Made by a program: the position numbers and the translations under genes. The notes beneath the pieces were generated by a model. That model made no database searches and was not told the origin of the DNA. It saw only the letters and a program-made list of their open reading frames with translations. 64,000 nucleotides of DNA from Prochlorococcus sp. AG-442-M23 (GTDB lineage: Bacteria > Cyanobacteriota > Cyanobacteriia > PCC-6307 > Cyanobiaceae): the NCBI GenBank assembly GCA_003209655.1, contig QCPW01000006.1, positions 1 to 64,000 on the forward strand, given 5' to 3'. Of this stretch, positions 46,880 through 57,097 are shown one piece after another; within the stretch, counting starts at the first letter, position 1; each line of letters starts with the position of its first letter.

Positions 46880-47836
46880 TTATTTATAAGCCTCTATAAT
46901 TTTTTGTACTAATGGGTGGCGAACTACATCAGCAACAGTGAAGTAACAAAAATTTATTCCTTCAGTATTACAAAAAATTTTTGATGCTTCTACGAGACCA
47001 CTTAACTGATCGTTGATTAAATCAACTTGGGTAATATCTCCATTTACAACCATCTTTGATCTTTCCCCTAATCTTGTTAAAAACATTCGCATTTGAGAAG
47101 TGGTAGTATTTTGAGCTTCATCTAGAATAATGAAAGAATTATCTAATGTTCTCCCTCTCATAAATGCTAATGGCGCGATTTCAATAATGCCTTTATCAAT
47201 TAATGAAATTGTTTTGTCATATCCAAAAATACTATGTAAAGAATCAAACAACGGTCGTAAGTATGGATCAACTTTTTGTTGCAAATCTCCAGGCAAAAAT
47301 CCTAAATTTTCACCAGCTTCTACTGCTGGTCTAGTTAAAACAATTTTCTCAATTTTTTTCTCACTTAATAATCTACAGGCACAAACAGTTGCCAAAAATG
47401 TTTTACCAGTACCTGCTGGACCAATAGCAAAAGTTAAATCAAAGTTCTCGATAGATTCAACATATTCTTTTTGTCGTATAGTTCTAGGCCTTAGATATAT
47501 ACCCTGTTTTGAACGAGCAAGAATCTTTTTACCTAGTTCAGCATGAGATGAAGATTCTCCCATATTCAGCGAGCTAAGAGCAGCCTTAAGATCAACTTCC
47601 GGAACTTCTAATCCTTGTTCCCAAATAGGTCTTGTTAGTTCAACCAATGCTGATGCTCTCTCGAGATTAGGTATCACTCCATTCATTTCAAGTTGTAAAC
47701 CTCTAATAGTTAAAGAAACACCTGTTAGGGATTCAAATTTTTTTAAAAAAGAATTTCCAGGACCAGATAGCGCAGTAGCAGCATCTGTGTTTGGCAAATC
47801 TATAATGAAGTGACCATTTTTGGAAACTTCTTTCAT
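46880..47836 (-). CDS. phoH: PhoH-family ATPase
   Basis: A 318-aa PhoH protein. The ATPase domain has Walker A AIGPAGTGKTFLA (about residue 137) and Walker B DNSFIILDEAQNTT, followed by RMFLTRLGERSKMVVNGDITQ. The N-terminal part (FLKKFESLTGVSLTIRGLQLEMNG) is KH-like, as in bacterial PhoH. It is predicted to act in RNA or ribosome metabolism with YbeY and Era. It lies 36 bases downstream of rpsP on the same strand. Confidence 0.93.
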   Translation of the reverse strand: MKEVSKNGHFIIDLPNTDAATALSGPGNSFLKKFESLTGVSLTIRGLQLEMNGVIPNLERASALVELTRPIWEQGLEVPEVDLKAALSSLNMGESSSHAELGKKILARSKQGIYLRPRTIRQKEYVESIENFDLTFAIGPAGTGKTFLATVCACRLLSEKKIEKIVLTRPAVEAGENLGFLPGDLQQKVDPYLRPLFDSLHSIFGYDKTISLIDKGIIEIAPLAFMRGRTLDNSFIILDEAQNTTTSQMRMFLTRLGERSKMVVNGDITQVDLINDQLSGLVEASKIFCNTEGINFCYFTVADVVRHPLVQKIIEAYK

Positions 47837-47872
47837 CTGGTTAATATATGTAAAATTAAATTTAACAACTAT

Positions 47873-48217
47873 TTAGCTTTCAGCTTCTTTATTGTCGCTT
47901 TCATCTTTTTTATTCTTAGCCTTTGCGATCTTTTCTTTTTCCAGCTTAGCTTTACCAATGGCAATAGCAGGTCTTACTTTTTTTTCTAACAAGCCACCCT
48001 TTTCTAATAAAGTCCTAACTACATCAGTAGGTTGTGCTCCCTGAGTAAGTCGTTTTCTTAATGCTTCTGTATCCAACCTTGTTTCTTTAGTTCTTGGGTT
48101 GTAAAAGCCTAACTCTTGAAGAGGTCTTCCGTCTCTTCTAGATGTACTATTACATGCAACGATCCTGAAACTTGCTTCTTTTTTCTTTCCAAAGCGCTTA
48201 AGGCGCAATTTAATCAT
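47873..48217 (-). CDS. rpsP: 30S ribosomal protein S16
   Basis: A 114-aa ribosomal protein. It shows the canonical start [40 protein letters not shown] and [20 protein letters not shown] lysine- and acid-rich C-terminal tail of about 30 residues extends beyond the E. coli form, as in other marine cyanobacteria. It lies 55 bases downstream of ffh, an old conserved gene pair. Confidence 0.97.
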   Translation of the reverse strand: MIKLRLKRFGKKKEASFRIVACNSTSRRDGRPLQELGFYNPRTKETRLDTEALRKRLTQGAQPTDVVRTLLEKGGLLEKKVRPAIAIGKAKLEKEKIAKAKNKKDESDNKEAES

Positions 48218-48272
48218 CTTAAATTAATTCAATTTAATTTAATAATATCATTTGAAGGTGGCTATTAAAAAA

Positions 48273-49877
48273 CTACAAGTCCCCAAAACCTTTTTTCTTT
48301 TTATTAGATTTTTGTTTTTTAAATGTTTTATTAAAATTTCCTCCCCCCATTCCAGGCATTCCACCCATTCCAGGCATTCCACCCATTCCAGGCATTCCAC
48401 CCATTCCAGGCATTCCACCCATTCCAGGCATTCCACCCATTCCAGGCATTCCACCCATTCCAGGCATTCCACCCATTCCAGGCATTCCACCCATTCCAGG
48501 CATTCCACCCATTCCAGGCATTCCACCCATTCCAGGCATTCCACCCATTCCAGGCATTCCACCCATTCCAGGCATTCCACCATTTGACATTTGTTTCATA
48601 AAACCTCTCATTCTTTGAAAATCAGCAAGTACTTTATCCACATCTTTCATTTGATATCCGCTCCCTTGAGCAATCCTTCGTCTTCTGGATGGTTGAGCAG
48701 CAAGAATCTCTGGCTTTTGCTTCTCTTCTGAAGTCATTGAAGAAATCATTGATTCAATTTTTTTTAGTTGTTCTTCGCCATTTTTTATCATTCCATCATC
48801 AATTTTATTCATCCCCGGTATTAATTTAATTAAGCCTCCCAGAGATCCCATCCTCTTCATTAATCTCATTTGCTTAAGAAAGTCATTAAAGTCAAAAGTT
48901 GCCTCTTGAAGCTTCTTTTGCATAACTTCTGCATCAGCAAGCTCAACTTCTTTTTGAGCCTTTTCAACGAGTGTTAATACATCTCCCATTCCGAGAATTC
49001 TGCTTGCCATTCTCTCTGGATGGAATGGCTGCAATGCTTCTATCTTTTCACCAGTTCCTATAAATTTTATTGGTTTTCCACTTATTTTTCTAATTGAAAG
49101 TGCAGCTCCACCTCTTGAGTCACCATCCAATTTAGTTAAGATTGCTCCAGATATTCCCACTTTTTCATGAAATGACTTCGTCAAATCAGCTGCCTCTTGT
49201 CCAATCATAGAATCCACAACCAATAAAACCTCATCAGGTTTTGTAACTTCTTTTATCCGAACCATTTCACTCATCATTGATTCATCGATTTGCAATCTTC
49301 CTGCAGTATCAACAATTAGTGTATCTACGTTATTCTCATTAGCGTAATTCAAAGCATCCTTGGCTATTTCTTCAGGTCTACTATTTTTTTCTTTCGCTGA
49401 AAAAACTTCTAAATCGTACTCGCTACCTATTGTCTTAAGTTGTTCAACAGCTGCAGGTCTATAAGTATCAGCTGCCACAAGTAAAACCTTTTTTTCTTTT
49501 TCCTTCAGATAAAGACCTAATTTACCCGTAGCTGTTGTTTTCCCAGCACCTTGCAAACCTGCCATCAAAATAACTGTAGGTGCAACTTCTTTTTCGTTTA
49601 ATGGGGAATTCTCTTTTCCCATAATATTTATTAGCTCTTTATTAACTACATCTATAAATTTCTGTCTTGGATTAATACCTCTTACTACCTCCTCACCAAT
49701 AGCTTTATCTTTGACATCTGAAACAAAATCTTTAACTACAGATAAACTAACATCTGCATCTAATAAAGCTTTTTTAACTTCCTTTAAAGCATTATTAATA
49801 TTATTTTCACTAATTTTCGCTTCACCTCTTAAACCCTTTACTGCGTTTTCAAATCGTGAGGAGAGTTCATCAAACAT
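48273..49877 (-). CDS. ffh: Signal recognition particle protein Ffh with expanded C-terminal repeats
   Basis: A 534-aa SRP54 GTPase guiding membrane proteins to the translocon. The N domain covers residues 1-90. The G domain has G1 GLQGAGKTTATGKL (about 108), VDTAGRLQID and TKLDGDSRGGAAL. The M domain has MGSLGGLIKLIPGM and PSRRRRIAQGSG. After the RNA-binding helices the Met-rich tail is 13 perfect copies of GMGGMP, then a basic end (FKKQKSNKKKKG). Typical Ffh is about 450-490 aa, so the extra length is the repeat. The repeat remains in frame. Confidence 0.97.
   Translation of the reverse strand: MFDELSSRFENAVKGLRGEAKISENNINNALKEVKKALLDADVSLSVVKDFVSDVKDKAIGEEVVRGINPRQKFIDVVNKELINIMGKENSPLNEKEVAPTVILMAGLQGAGKTTATGKLGLYLKEKEKKVLLVAADTYRPAAVEQLKTIGSEYDLEVFSAKEKNSRPEEIAKDALNYANENNVDTLIVDTAGRLQIDESMMSEMVRIKEVTKPDEVLLVVDSMIGQEAADLTKSFHEKVGISGAILTKLDGDSRGGAALSIRKISGKPIKFIGTGEKIEALQPFHPERMASRILGMGDVLTLVEKAQKEVELADAEVMQKKLQEATFDFNDFLKQMRLMKRMGSLGGLIKLIPGMNKIDDGMIKNGEEQLKKIESMISSMTSEEKQKPEILAAQPSRRRRIAQGSGYQMKDVDKVLADFQRMRGFMKQMSNGGMPGMGGMPGMGGMPGMGGMPGMGGMPGMGGMPGMGGMPGMGGMPGMGGMPGMGGMPGMGGMPGMGGMPGMGGMPGMGGGNFNKTFKKQKSNKKKKGFGDL
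48348..48581. repeat. 18-bp minisatellite, 13 perfect tandem copies, inside ffh
   Basis: The unit CATTCCAGGCATTCCACC is repeated 13 times without a difference over 234 bases. Each unit is itself two 9-mers differing at two bases. It encodes the repeating Gly-Met-Pro-Gly-Met-Gly of the Ffh tail, so copy-number change keeps the frame. Identical codons throughout suggest recent slippage. Confidence 0.95.
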
Positions 49878-49925
49878 TATTTATGATAAATTTATATTTA
49901 TTATAAATGATACTAAAAAGTTATC

Positions 49926-52040
49926 CTAAACACCGCTTATAAAATCAACTAATTTCCAGGAGTTATTAGAGAAACCTAAAATGTATTTCACTTTCAAAAA
50001 AGGAGTAAAAGTTGTTTCATTTATCAAGTCTCCATCTTTGTTTAATATTTTTTCTGAGTATTTTAGATCAACAGCTACTGATATCCTAGATGCTGTTTGA
50101 GTTAAAAGTACAATTTTTTCAATATTAGTGTTGATATTTTTATAGATACCTTTTTGAATATCAAGTTGTCTTTCCTTAATTAATCTATTAATTAAATCAT
50201 TTTGAACTATTTTTGATAAATTAATTTCGCTAGTTCCTGCTAGAAAATTACTTTTGTTAAAAAGCCAAGTATTAATTAAATATTTAATTTGTTCTAGAGA
50301 AGGAGAAGCATTTTTTAATTCTTCAACTGAAAAAGTTTTTTTACTGATTTTTTCTGATGGGTTAATTTTGGATTTTTTAAAAGATTTTTCTTTATCATTT
50401 TGATTTAAATCTTCATTTAAAAATTTCTTTTTTTTATCTATTAAAAATGAATCATCAACTATTTCCTTCTCCTGCGGAGAGTTTTTGAAATTATTTCTTA
50501 AGAATCCTATTCCTAAGCCAAAAGTAAACAAAATCAAAAAAGCATAAAGGTATATTAAATAAGGAGATTTATTAAATAATCTATTGTTCTGTATGGTTTC
50601 TCCAAAATTAAATTTTAATTCGGCAAATTTTTCTATTATGTACTTATAAAATTCTATTAATTTATTTTTCATAGTTTCCTCTGTTTGGTTATTTCCGTCT
50701 ATTAGTTGTTTTTGTTCTTGATCTTCTCTTAATCCCCCGGGCAAAGGTAATCGCCCCTCTTCAAAATTATTTGATTCAGAAGCAGAATTCAAATCTAAAT
50801 CTTTTTGAAATTCTTGAGTTTTATAATTTAATTGATTTTGTAGTTTTGATTTTAATAAAGTTCTGTTCGAGTTCTTTTCTAATTGTTCTATAAATTCTTG
50901 GATTTCTATATCTTGAAACCAAGAATCTAAATCGATTTCTTTTAAATCAATATCTCTATAACCAACCAAAACATCATTCTCTAACCAATTTTTGCAAAAA
51001 ATACAGATGGCCTCTAATTTCTCTCCAGGATAATTATTTAACCATGCTCTTAAATTATCATCAGAACTACTTAAAAACCTTGCTAAGGATTGATCAATAT
51101 CTGCTAAAAGTAAATCTAAGCAGCCTATTAGAGGCATTGAATCGAGTCCTGATAAATTTAGTTTTTTTAGTATTTTTCTTGCTTCTAATAATTTTTCAGG
51201 TTTTCTTTTCGCAAAACCCATTGCTGTTAACGATAAAAAAGCTAAAAATCCTGCTTCACTTGAACCCTTTTTTTGTAATTCTAAAAATAAATCTATCTGC
51301 TCTTTAACAGTCAAGAATGGTTTTATTTGTTGAAAAAAAGATTCAAAATCTTGCTGATTAAGATAATTATTATATTCAGATTTATTTTTCCCTTCCAAAC
51401 CTCCTCTTTTAATAATTAAATTTTCCAGCATACCTAATCCCTTTTTATGAGACTGATTTTCGTTTAAATCTCTACTTAACAAATCAAGAATTCGATAAGG
51501 CAGAAGTGAACCCAAGTCCTCCTCAAGATTTTTACGTAATTCCCCTAGCTTTCCCATCCTTTGAAGAAGCTGTATGCCCTCTTGTAAAAAATCTGCTGCA
51601 TTTGAATATAATCGTTGTTCTTGTTCTTGAATTGCAGCATCTCTAGCTGACAATGCGGCTAATAATGTAAGGTCAGCTTCCCTACTACTTCCTAAGGCAG
51701 GGGTTTGAGGTGGCTGCAATGCTTTTCTTGTTAATTTGAAGGCTTCTTTAGGAGAACCTGATTCCCAAAGAAGAATTAATCCTGCGACCTCCCTATTTGA
51801 AGACAAATCTAAACCTGATGCTCCATCTAATAATAAATTTTCGTATTCTCTTCTACTCTCTGGATCAGTAAGCAAATCTGCAGTAAGACGCAGTAATTCT
51901 GATCTTTGAGTTAAAACCTCGTATGTAAAACCTACCTCAGGGGTTTTATCTAAACGCAATTGAAAAGCCCTTAATATTTCCTCAGATGTTGCTGAGGGGC
52001 TTACGCCTATTAAACGAAAGTGGTCTAATGGAAGTTCCAA
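49926..52040 (-). CDS. ftn2: Cell division protein Ftn2/ZipN (ARC6 family)
   Basis: A 704-aa cyanobacterial FtsZ-ring anchor related to plant ARC6. The N-terminal J-like region (LDHFRLIGVSPSATSEEILRAF) lacks HPD. A long helical cytoplasmic part follows. One membrane helix lies near residues 495-517 (YLIYLYAFLILFTFGLGIGFL). The periplasmic C-terminus (about 590-704) is an IMS/DUF4101-like domain (LINTWLFNKSNFLAG and SVAVDLKYSEKIL). It is upstream of ffh on the same strand and divergent from pdhA. Confidence 0.9.
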   Translation of the reverse strand: MELPLDHFRLIGVSPSATSEEILRAFQLRLDKTPEVGFTYEVLTQRSELLRLTADLLTDPESRREYENLLLDGASGLDLSSNREVAGLILLWESGSPKEAFKLTRKALQPPQTPALGSSREADLTLLAALSARDAAIQEQEQRLYSNAADFLQEGIQLLQRMGKLGELRKNLEEDLGSLLPYRILDLLSRDLNENQSHKKGLGMLENLIIKRGGLEGKNKSEYNNYLNQQDFESFFQQIKPFLTVKEQIDLFLELQKKGSSEAGFLAFLSLTAMGFAKRKPEKLLEARKILKKLNLSGLDSMPLIGCLDLLLADIDQSLARFLSSSDDNLRAWLNNYPGEKLEAICIFCKNWLENDVLVGYRDIDLKEIDLDSWFQDIEIQEFIEQLEKNSNRTLLKSKLQNQLNYKTQEFQKDLDLNSASESNNFEEGRLPLPGGLREDQEQKQLIDGNNQTEETMKNKLIEFYKYIIEKFAELKFNFGETIQNNRLFNKSPYLIYLYAFLILFTFGLGIGFLRNNFKNSPQEKEIVDDSFLIDKKKKFLNEDLNQNDKEKSFKKSKINPSEKISKKTFSVEELKNASPSLEQIKYLINTWLFNKSNFLAGTSEINLSKIVQNDLINRLIKERQLDIQKGIYKNINTNIEKIVLLTQTASRISVAVDLKYSEKILNKDGDLINETTFTPFLKVKYILGFSNNSWKLVDFISGV

Positions 52041-52189
52041 GCAATTATCCTATTGAAAATTCTCTAGCTGAATTTTATCAATTAATATTTTTTTTTCATA
52101 AGGTCTTGGAGAGTTATTAAAAAAAAAGGGAAAAATTGTCCATTGCACCTTAGAATGTCAACAAATCAAAACTTCATTAAGGTATTTTC

Positions 52190-53227
52190 TTGGAAAAACA
52201 CGTAGAGAGAATTTCAAATCTTCAGGACTTAAAAAAAGCTACGTTAGATCGTGAAACTGGATTGTTTCTCTATGAAGATATGACGTTAGGAAGAAGATTT
52301 GAAGATAAATGTGCTGAAATGTACTACAGAGGTAAAATGTTTGGATTCGTTCATCTTTATAACGGACAAGAAGCCATTAGCACTGGTGTCATAGGTGCAA
52401 TGAAAAGGAAGCACGACTGGTTTTGTAGTACTTACCGCGATCATGTTCATGCATTAAGTGCGGGTGTCCCATCTTTTGAAGTAATGAGCGAATTATTCGG
52501 CAAGGCAACAGGATGTAGTAAAGGCAGAGGTGGTTCTATGCATTTGTTCTCGAAAGAGCATCATTTACTAGGTGGATATGCCTTTATTGGAGAGGGTATT
52601 CCAGTTGCTTTGGGATCAGCTTTTTCAAGTAAATATCAAAAAGAAGTAGCAGGTAACGACCAAAGCGACTCTGTAACAGCTGCTTTCTTTGGAGATGGAA
52701 CTTGTAATAATGGACAATTTTTTGAATGTTTAAATATGGCACAGTTATGGAAATTACCAATAATTTTTGTAGTTGAAAATAATAAATGGGCGATTGGTAT
52801 GGCTCATGACAGAGCTACAAGCAATCCAGAAATATGGAGAAAAGCGTCAGCTTTTGGTATGCATGGTGAAGAAGTTGATGGAATGGATGTATTAGCTGTG
52901 AGGGGGGCGGCTCAAAGAGCTGTTGAAAGAGCAAGGGCAGGAGAGGGGCCTACTTTACTCGAATGCTTAACTTACAGATTTAGAGGTCATTCTTTGGCAG
53001 ATCCAGATGAATTAAGAGCTGAAGAAGAAAAAGAATTCTGGGCGAAAAGAGATCCAATTAAGAAATTAGCGAAGCTATTAATAGAGGGAGATTTTGCTAA
53101 AGAAGAAGAATTGAAAAGCATAGAGAAGAAAATAGATTTAGAAATCTCTGAATCCGTTAAAAATGCTCTTAATGCACCTGAACCCCCCTCTAACGAATTA
53201 ACTAAATATATTTGGGCAGAGGATTAA
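52190..53227 (+). CDS. pdhA: Pyruvate dehydrogenase E1 component, alpha subunit
   Basis: A 345-aa thiamine-diphosphate subunit. It shows [35 protein letters not shown] and [20 protein letters not shown]. The ThDP motif is [19 protein letters not shown], ending [13 protein letters not shown] phosphorylation-loop-like [14 protein letters not shown] follows. It decarboxylates pyruvate, with E1-beta, E2 and the E3 encoded at 61770-63209. The start is TTG; the first ATG would remove 30 conserved residues. Confidence 0.96.
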   Translation: MEKHVERISNLQDLKKATLDRETGLFLYEDMTLGRRFEDKCAEMYYRGKMFGFVHLYNGQEAISTGVIGAMKRKHDWFCSTYRDHVHALSAGVPSFEVMSELFGKATGCSKGRGGSMHLFSKEHHLLGGYAFIGEGIPVALGSAFSSKYQKEVAGNDQSDSVTAAFFGDGTCNNGQFFECLNMAQLWKLPIIFVVENNKWAIGMAHDRATSNPEIWRKASAFGMHGEEVDGMDVLAVRGAAQRAVERARAGEGPTLLECLTYRFRGHSLADPDELRAEEEKEFWAKRDPIKKLAKLLIEGDFAKEEELKSIEKKIDLEISESVKNALNAPEPPSNELTKYIWAED

Positions 53228-53228
53228 A

Positions 53229-54170
53229 TCAAATTCCACTAGGTAATTTTCTAGTTAAATTTCTTAATTTCCTAAGAGCCTTTAATTCAACTTGTCTTAC
53301 CCTTTCTCTAGAGACCTCTAACAGCCTTCCTATCTCAGCTAAAGTATGTCGCTCGTTACCATCTAATCCGAATCTCAACTTCAGAACATGCTGTTCTTGT
53401 TCACTTAAATGAGTTAGCCATTTCCCTAACTGCTCTTGATGCATTTTCTGCTCTACTTGGTCTAAAGGCTCTTCGGTATTACTATCTGCGATAAGATCAC
53501 CTAAGAAACTTCTCCCATCATCTCCATTTACAGGTGCATCCAAACTACTAGTAGATAAAGCTTGTCTCAATACAGAATCAAGTTCCTCTACATCTACTTC
53601 CATTGCCTCCGCTATTTCAATTCTACTAGGCATGGCTCCAAGTTTGTGAGCCAGTTCCCTACTTACTTTTCTAATAGTGGCAAGTCTCTCACTTAGATGA
53701 ACAGGTAAACGAATAGTTCTGGATTGACAAGCAATCGCTCTTGTCATACTTTGACGAATCCACCAAAAGGCATATGTTGAAAACTTATATCCTCTTGTAG
53801 GATCAAATTTTTCAACGGCTCTCTCTAAACCTAAAGAACCCTCCTGAACTAGATCCAAAAGTTCTAATCCTTTTCCTTGATATTTTTTTGCAACGCTAAC
53901 AACTAGTCTCAAATTAGCTTTCATCATCCTCTCTTTTGCTCTTTTACCAATTTTTATTGTTCTTTTTTGTGGAGGAGTAAATTCTTTTATTTTTTCGTTT
54001 AGTTGACCATCTTCAGTAAGAATCATCATTTTTTGAACTTGGTTACCTAATTCAATTTCTTCAGCAGGTGTTAATAAAGGGACACGACCAATATTAGAAA
54101 GATACCAACTAATTGGATCATTTCCTCTTCTTTTTTGAGGTTCAGTCGATGCAGATACTGATGAAGACAT
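53229..54170 (-). CDS. RNA polymerase sigma factor, group 2 (RpoD-like)
   Basis: A 313-aa sigma-70 protein lacking the long region 1.1 of the primary factor. Region 1.2 is ISWYLSNIGRVPLLTPAEE. Regions 2.1-2.4 include EGSLGLERAVEKFDPTRGYKF and YAFWWIRQSMTRAIACQ, and regions 3 and 4 include MEVDVEELDSVL and HTLAEIGRLLEVSRERVRQ. Size and the intact core place it in cyanobacterial group 2, non-essential factors for light, circadian or nutrient responses. It ends one base from the pdhA stop. Confidence 0.94.
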   Translation of the reverse strand: MSSSVSASTEPQKRRGNDPISWYLSNIGRVPLLTPAEEIELGNQVQKMMILTEDGQLNEKIKEFTPPQKRTIKIGKRAKERMMKANLRLVVSVAKKYQGKGLELLDLVQEGSLGLERAVEKFDPTRGYKFSTYAFWWIRQSMTRAIACQSRTIRLPVHLSERLATIRKVSRELAHKLGAMPSRIEIAEAMEVDVEELDSVLRQALSTSSLDAPVNGDDGRSFLGDLIADSNTEEPLDQVEQKMHQEQLGKWLTHLSEQEQHVLKLRFGLDGNERHTLAEIGRLLEVSRERVRQVELKALRKLRNLTRKLPSGI

Positions 54171-54312
54171 TTTTTACCTAATATTGAGGTAGTAAATACT
54201 CTCCTACACTTTTTAAGAAATGCGCAATTACTTAATACCTGCTTCAGATTTCAGGCGCAAATTGTATAGTTATGTGTTTAAAACTATAAAAAACTGCTCA
54301 TAATTGTTTCTT

Positions 54313-55878
54313 TCATGACATTTGTCTCGTTTTTATTTTTCTCATTAACTTAGACAATTGATCTCCTATTATTGTTGCACTTGATCCTTTTTTACACTTT
54401 GCTGCAGCAAATGAATGTAAAAGTACATATTTAGCAAAAAAATCAGTTGGTATATTTCTATAAATTGTTAAATCAACTGAAGAACTCCCAGCAACAAATC
54501 CAGATAAAAGATCACCTAATCCTGCTCTAGCTGTCTGAGAGTCGGTGCCATAAAGTTGCCATGCTTTTTTATTATCAGCAACTATGCTGTTGGCTCCCTT
54601 TAACAAAACACTAATATTAAATTCTCTTGCCGCTTTAAGAGCTAGTCCAACATTAGTGTCACTTTTTATATTAGGGAATAATCTTGAAAATTCTTTACTA
54701 TGAGGTGTAATCCATGTTTTAAATTTTCTCTCTAAAAAGAATTTTGATCCTAATTTAGATTCCGAAATTCTATTAAGTGCATCTGCATCCAAGATCAATA
54801 ATCCTTCAAAACCAATAAGGTAGTCTTTTGATTTTTGCCAATCATCATTATCAATTCCTATTCCTGGGCCTACGGCTAATGAATCATAATTACTTAGATC
54901 AATATTCTTCAATGCACTAAATAAAGATGCATGACCATTTTGATTAGATTGCATAGTGCCTTTTAAAACTATTTCTGGGGAAACTTGCCAAAAAGATTCC
55001 GCAACTAACTCAGGCAGGATAGCCGAGATGAAACCAGCTCCACTTGATATGGCTCCTTTTAATGCTAAGTGTGCAGCCCCTGGATATTTTTCACTTCCTG
55101 CGATTAATAATGTTCTTCCTCTTTTATATTTGTTGGAATTTTTTGGTAAAGAAGGTAAATTAATATTTTTTATGTCTTTATAAGTAACCTTAAAAAATTT
55201 TTTTTCAACCTTAGATAATTTATTAACCGGTAACCCAATATCGATATGGTGCAATTCTCCAATAAAAGGCAAAGCAGAATCTTGCACTACCCCAATCTTA
55301 TTAAGACCAATGGCTAAAGTGTAGTCTGCCTTTACTGCATCATCTAAAAAAGGCACTCCTTTATTAGGACATAATCCCGTTGGAATATCAATACTTATTA
55401 CCTTGCCATATTTGTTGTGAAATTTTTGATTAAATAGTTTAATTAATTTATTATCAACTTTTCTTGTTTGATTATTACCAAAAACTGCATCAATCCAAAG
55501 ATCTTTCCCGTTTGCGTCAGGGGTCTCTACTAATTTTGTGACACCAATAGATGTAAGATAATTAAGGTGGTTTTTTGTTAATGTTTTTTTTATCGGGAAT
55601 GGACACCATACCTGAACATAAAAACCTTTCAAAAAAAGCTCTCTAGCTATTACGGCACCATCACCACCATTATTCCCAGGACCTATAAAAACAGTTATTC
55701 CATGCTTGAGAAGAGGTTTCTTATTTAAGAGCCATCTACTAATTTGAATACTAGCTTTTTCCATCAATGCTTCTTGTGGCATTCCATCAGAAAACATTTC
55801 TTTCTCTAATATCAACATTTGCTTTGAATCAACAATTAAATGTTCAGAGTCAATTGTTGGCCATAGAATTTCGTTCAT
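54313..55878 (-). CDS. nnr: Bifunctional NAD(P)H-hydrate epimerase/dehydratase
   Basis: A 521-aa fusion repairing hydrated NAD(P)H. The N-terminal NnrE (YjeF_N) domain has FIGPGNNGGDGAVIARELFL and IDAVFGN. The C-terminal NnrD kinase-like domain has RTLLIAGSEKYPGAAHLALK, LAVGPGIGI, WITPHSKEFSRLFP and the phosphate loop AGLGDLLSGFVAG. It is divergent from mnmA (46 bases between starts), and the sigma factor gene lies upstream of its end. Confidence 0.93.
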   Translation of the reverse strand: MNEILWPTIDSEHLIVDSKQMLILEKEMFSDGMPQEALMEKASIQISRWLLNKKPLLKHGITVFIGPGNNGGDGAVIARELFLKGFYVQVWCPFPIKKTLTKNHLNYLTSIGVTKLVETPDANGKDLWIDAVFGNNQTRKVDNKLIKLFNQKFHNKYGKVISIDIPTGLCPNKGVPFLDDAVKADYTLAIGLNKIGVVQDSALPFIGELHHIDIGLPVNKLSKVEKKFFKVTYKDIKNINLPSLPKNSNKYKRGRTLLIAGSEKYPGAAHLALKGAISSGAGFISAILPELVAESFWQVSPEIVLKGTMQSNQNGHASLFSALKNIDLSNYDSLAVGPGIGIDNDDWQKSKDYLIGFEGLLILDADALNRISESKLGSKFFLERKFKTWITPHSKEFSRLFPNIKSDTNVGLALKAAREFNISVLLKGANSIVADNKKAWQLYGTDSQTARAGLGDLLSGFVAGSSSVDLTIYRNIPTDFFAKYVLLHSFAAAKCKKGSSATIIGDQLSKLMRKIKTRQMS

Positions 55879-55924
55879 AATGAGTACAAAGCAATTGAAG
55901 TACTGTTCAAAAATTTAAACTTCC

Positions 55925-57097
55925 ATGTTAAAGACACAAAAGGATAAAAAATTAGAGAACTTTTTTTCTTCTAATAATAAAACTAAAAAGAAGAAAAATA
56001 TTATTGTAGGTCTTTCTGGTGGCGTAGATAGTTCCCTTTCAGCTGCTCTTCTTGTAGAAAGAGGTTGGAATGTTGAGGGACTAACTCTTTGGCTAATGAA
56101 AGGACAAGGCTCCTGTTGTTCTGAAGGATTAGTAGATGCTGCTGGCCTTTGTGAAGATTTGGGAATTAATCATAAAATAATAGACTCAAGAGAAATTTTC
56201 GAAAGAGAGGTAATTAAAAAAACTACTGAAAGCTACGAGAAAGGATTCACTCCACTTCCGTGTTCGATGTGCAATAAGAATGTGAAGTTTGAAGAGATGC
56301 TTAATTACGCAATAAACAAAAAAGACTTTACTCATATTGCAACCGGACATTACGCAAGGATAAAAAAATCCTCTAATGCTGAAACACTTCAGTGCAAGAG
56401 TTTTGTATTTAAGGACTTCCTTCTTCTTAGAGGTGCTGACAAAAACAAAGACCAAAGTTATTTTCTTTATTCTCTTTCACAAGAAGTACTAAGCAGATTA
56501 GAATTTCCTCTTGGTGAAATGAAAAAAGAAGAAACAAGAAAGGAAGCCCTGAGATTAGGACTTAGAACTGCTCAAAAACCAGAAAGTCAAGATTTATGTT
56601 TAGTTGAGCATTATGGATCAATGCAGATATTTATCGACAAACACATTGAACCTAAAGAAGGAGAAATTGTGCATGTAAATGGGAAAGTCCTAGGAAAGCA
56701 CAGTGGTATTCAGCACTTTACGGTAGGTCAAAGAAAAGGATTGGGCATTGCTTGGCCGGAACCATTATATGTAAAAAGTTTAGACAGGGTAAAAAACATA
56801 GTTTATGTAGCAGATAAAAGGGATCTATTTAATAGAGAAGCAATAATTAGTAAGGTTAACTGGGTTTCAATCGAAGAACCTAAGCAAGAGATAGAAGTTG
56901 AAGCACAAATCAGATATAGAAGTCATCCAGTAAAAGGAACTTTAATACCATTTAAAAAGGTAGATAATCCAACTACAACATTTAAATTAATTTTTGAAGA
57001 AAGTCAAATTTCGGTAACACCTGGACAAGCTGCAGTTTTTTATAAAGGAGAAATTTTATTAGGTGGCGGATTAATTAATTTCCCAAAAGAAATTTAA
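55925..57097 (+). CDS. mnmA: tRNA-specific 2-thiouridylase MnmA
   Basis: A 390-aa enzyme thiolating U34 of Lys, Glu and Gln tRNAs. The PP-loop is [18 protein letters not shown]. The catalytic cysteines are expected in [13 protein letters not shown] and [19 protein letters not shown] and [19 protein letters not shown] support the family. The first 25 residues are a lysine-rich extension. An unusual [13 protein letters not shown] insertion near residue 60 occurs in one MnmA subgroup. Its last 27 bases overlap the convergent lnt gene. Confidence 0.95.
   Translation: MLKTQKDKKLENFFSSNNKTKKKKNIIVGLSGGVDSSLSAALLVERGWNVEGLTLWLMKGQGSCCSEGLVDAAGLCEDLGINHKIIDSREIFEREVIKKTTESYEKGFTPLPCSMCNKNVKFEEMLNYAINKKDFTHIATGHYARIKKSSNAETLQCKSFVFKDFLLLRGADKNKDQSYFLYSLSQEVLSRLEFPLGEMKKEETRKEALRLGLRTAQKPESQDLCLVEHYGSMQIFIDKHIEPKEGEIVHVNGKVLGKHSGIQHFTVGQRKGLGIAWPEPLYVKSLDRVKNIVYVADKRDLFNREAIISKVNWVSIEEPKQEIEVEAQIRYRSHPVKGTLIPFKKVDNPTTTFKLIFEESQISVTPGQAAVFYKGEILLGGGLINFPKEI

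Noticed and set aside
48248-48587. Two long ORFs (minus 48248-48583 and plus 48252-48587) made of THSRHS or VECLEW repeats
   Set aside because: They are other frames of the ffh minisatellite; an 18-bp unit without stops keeps several frames open.
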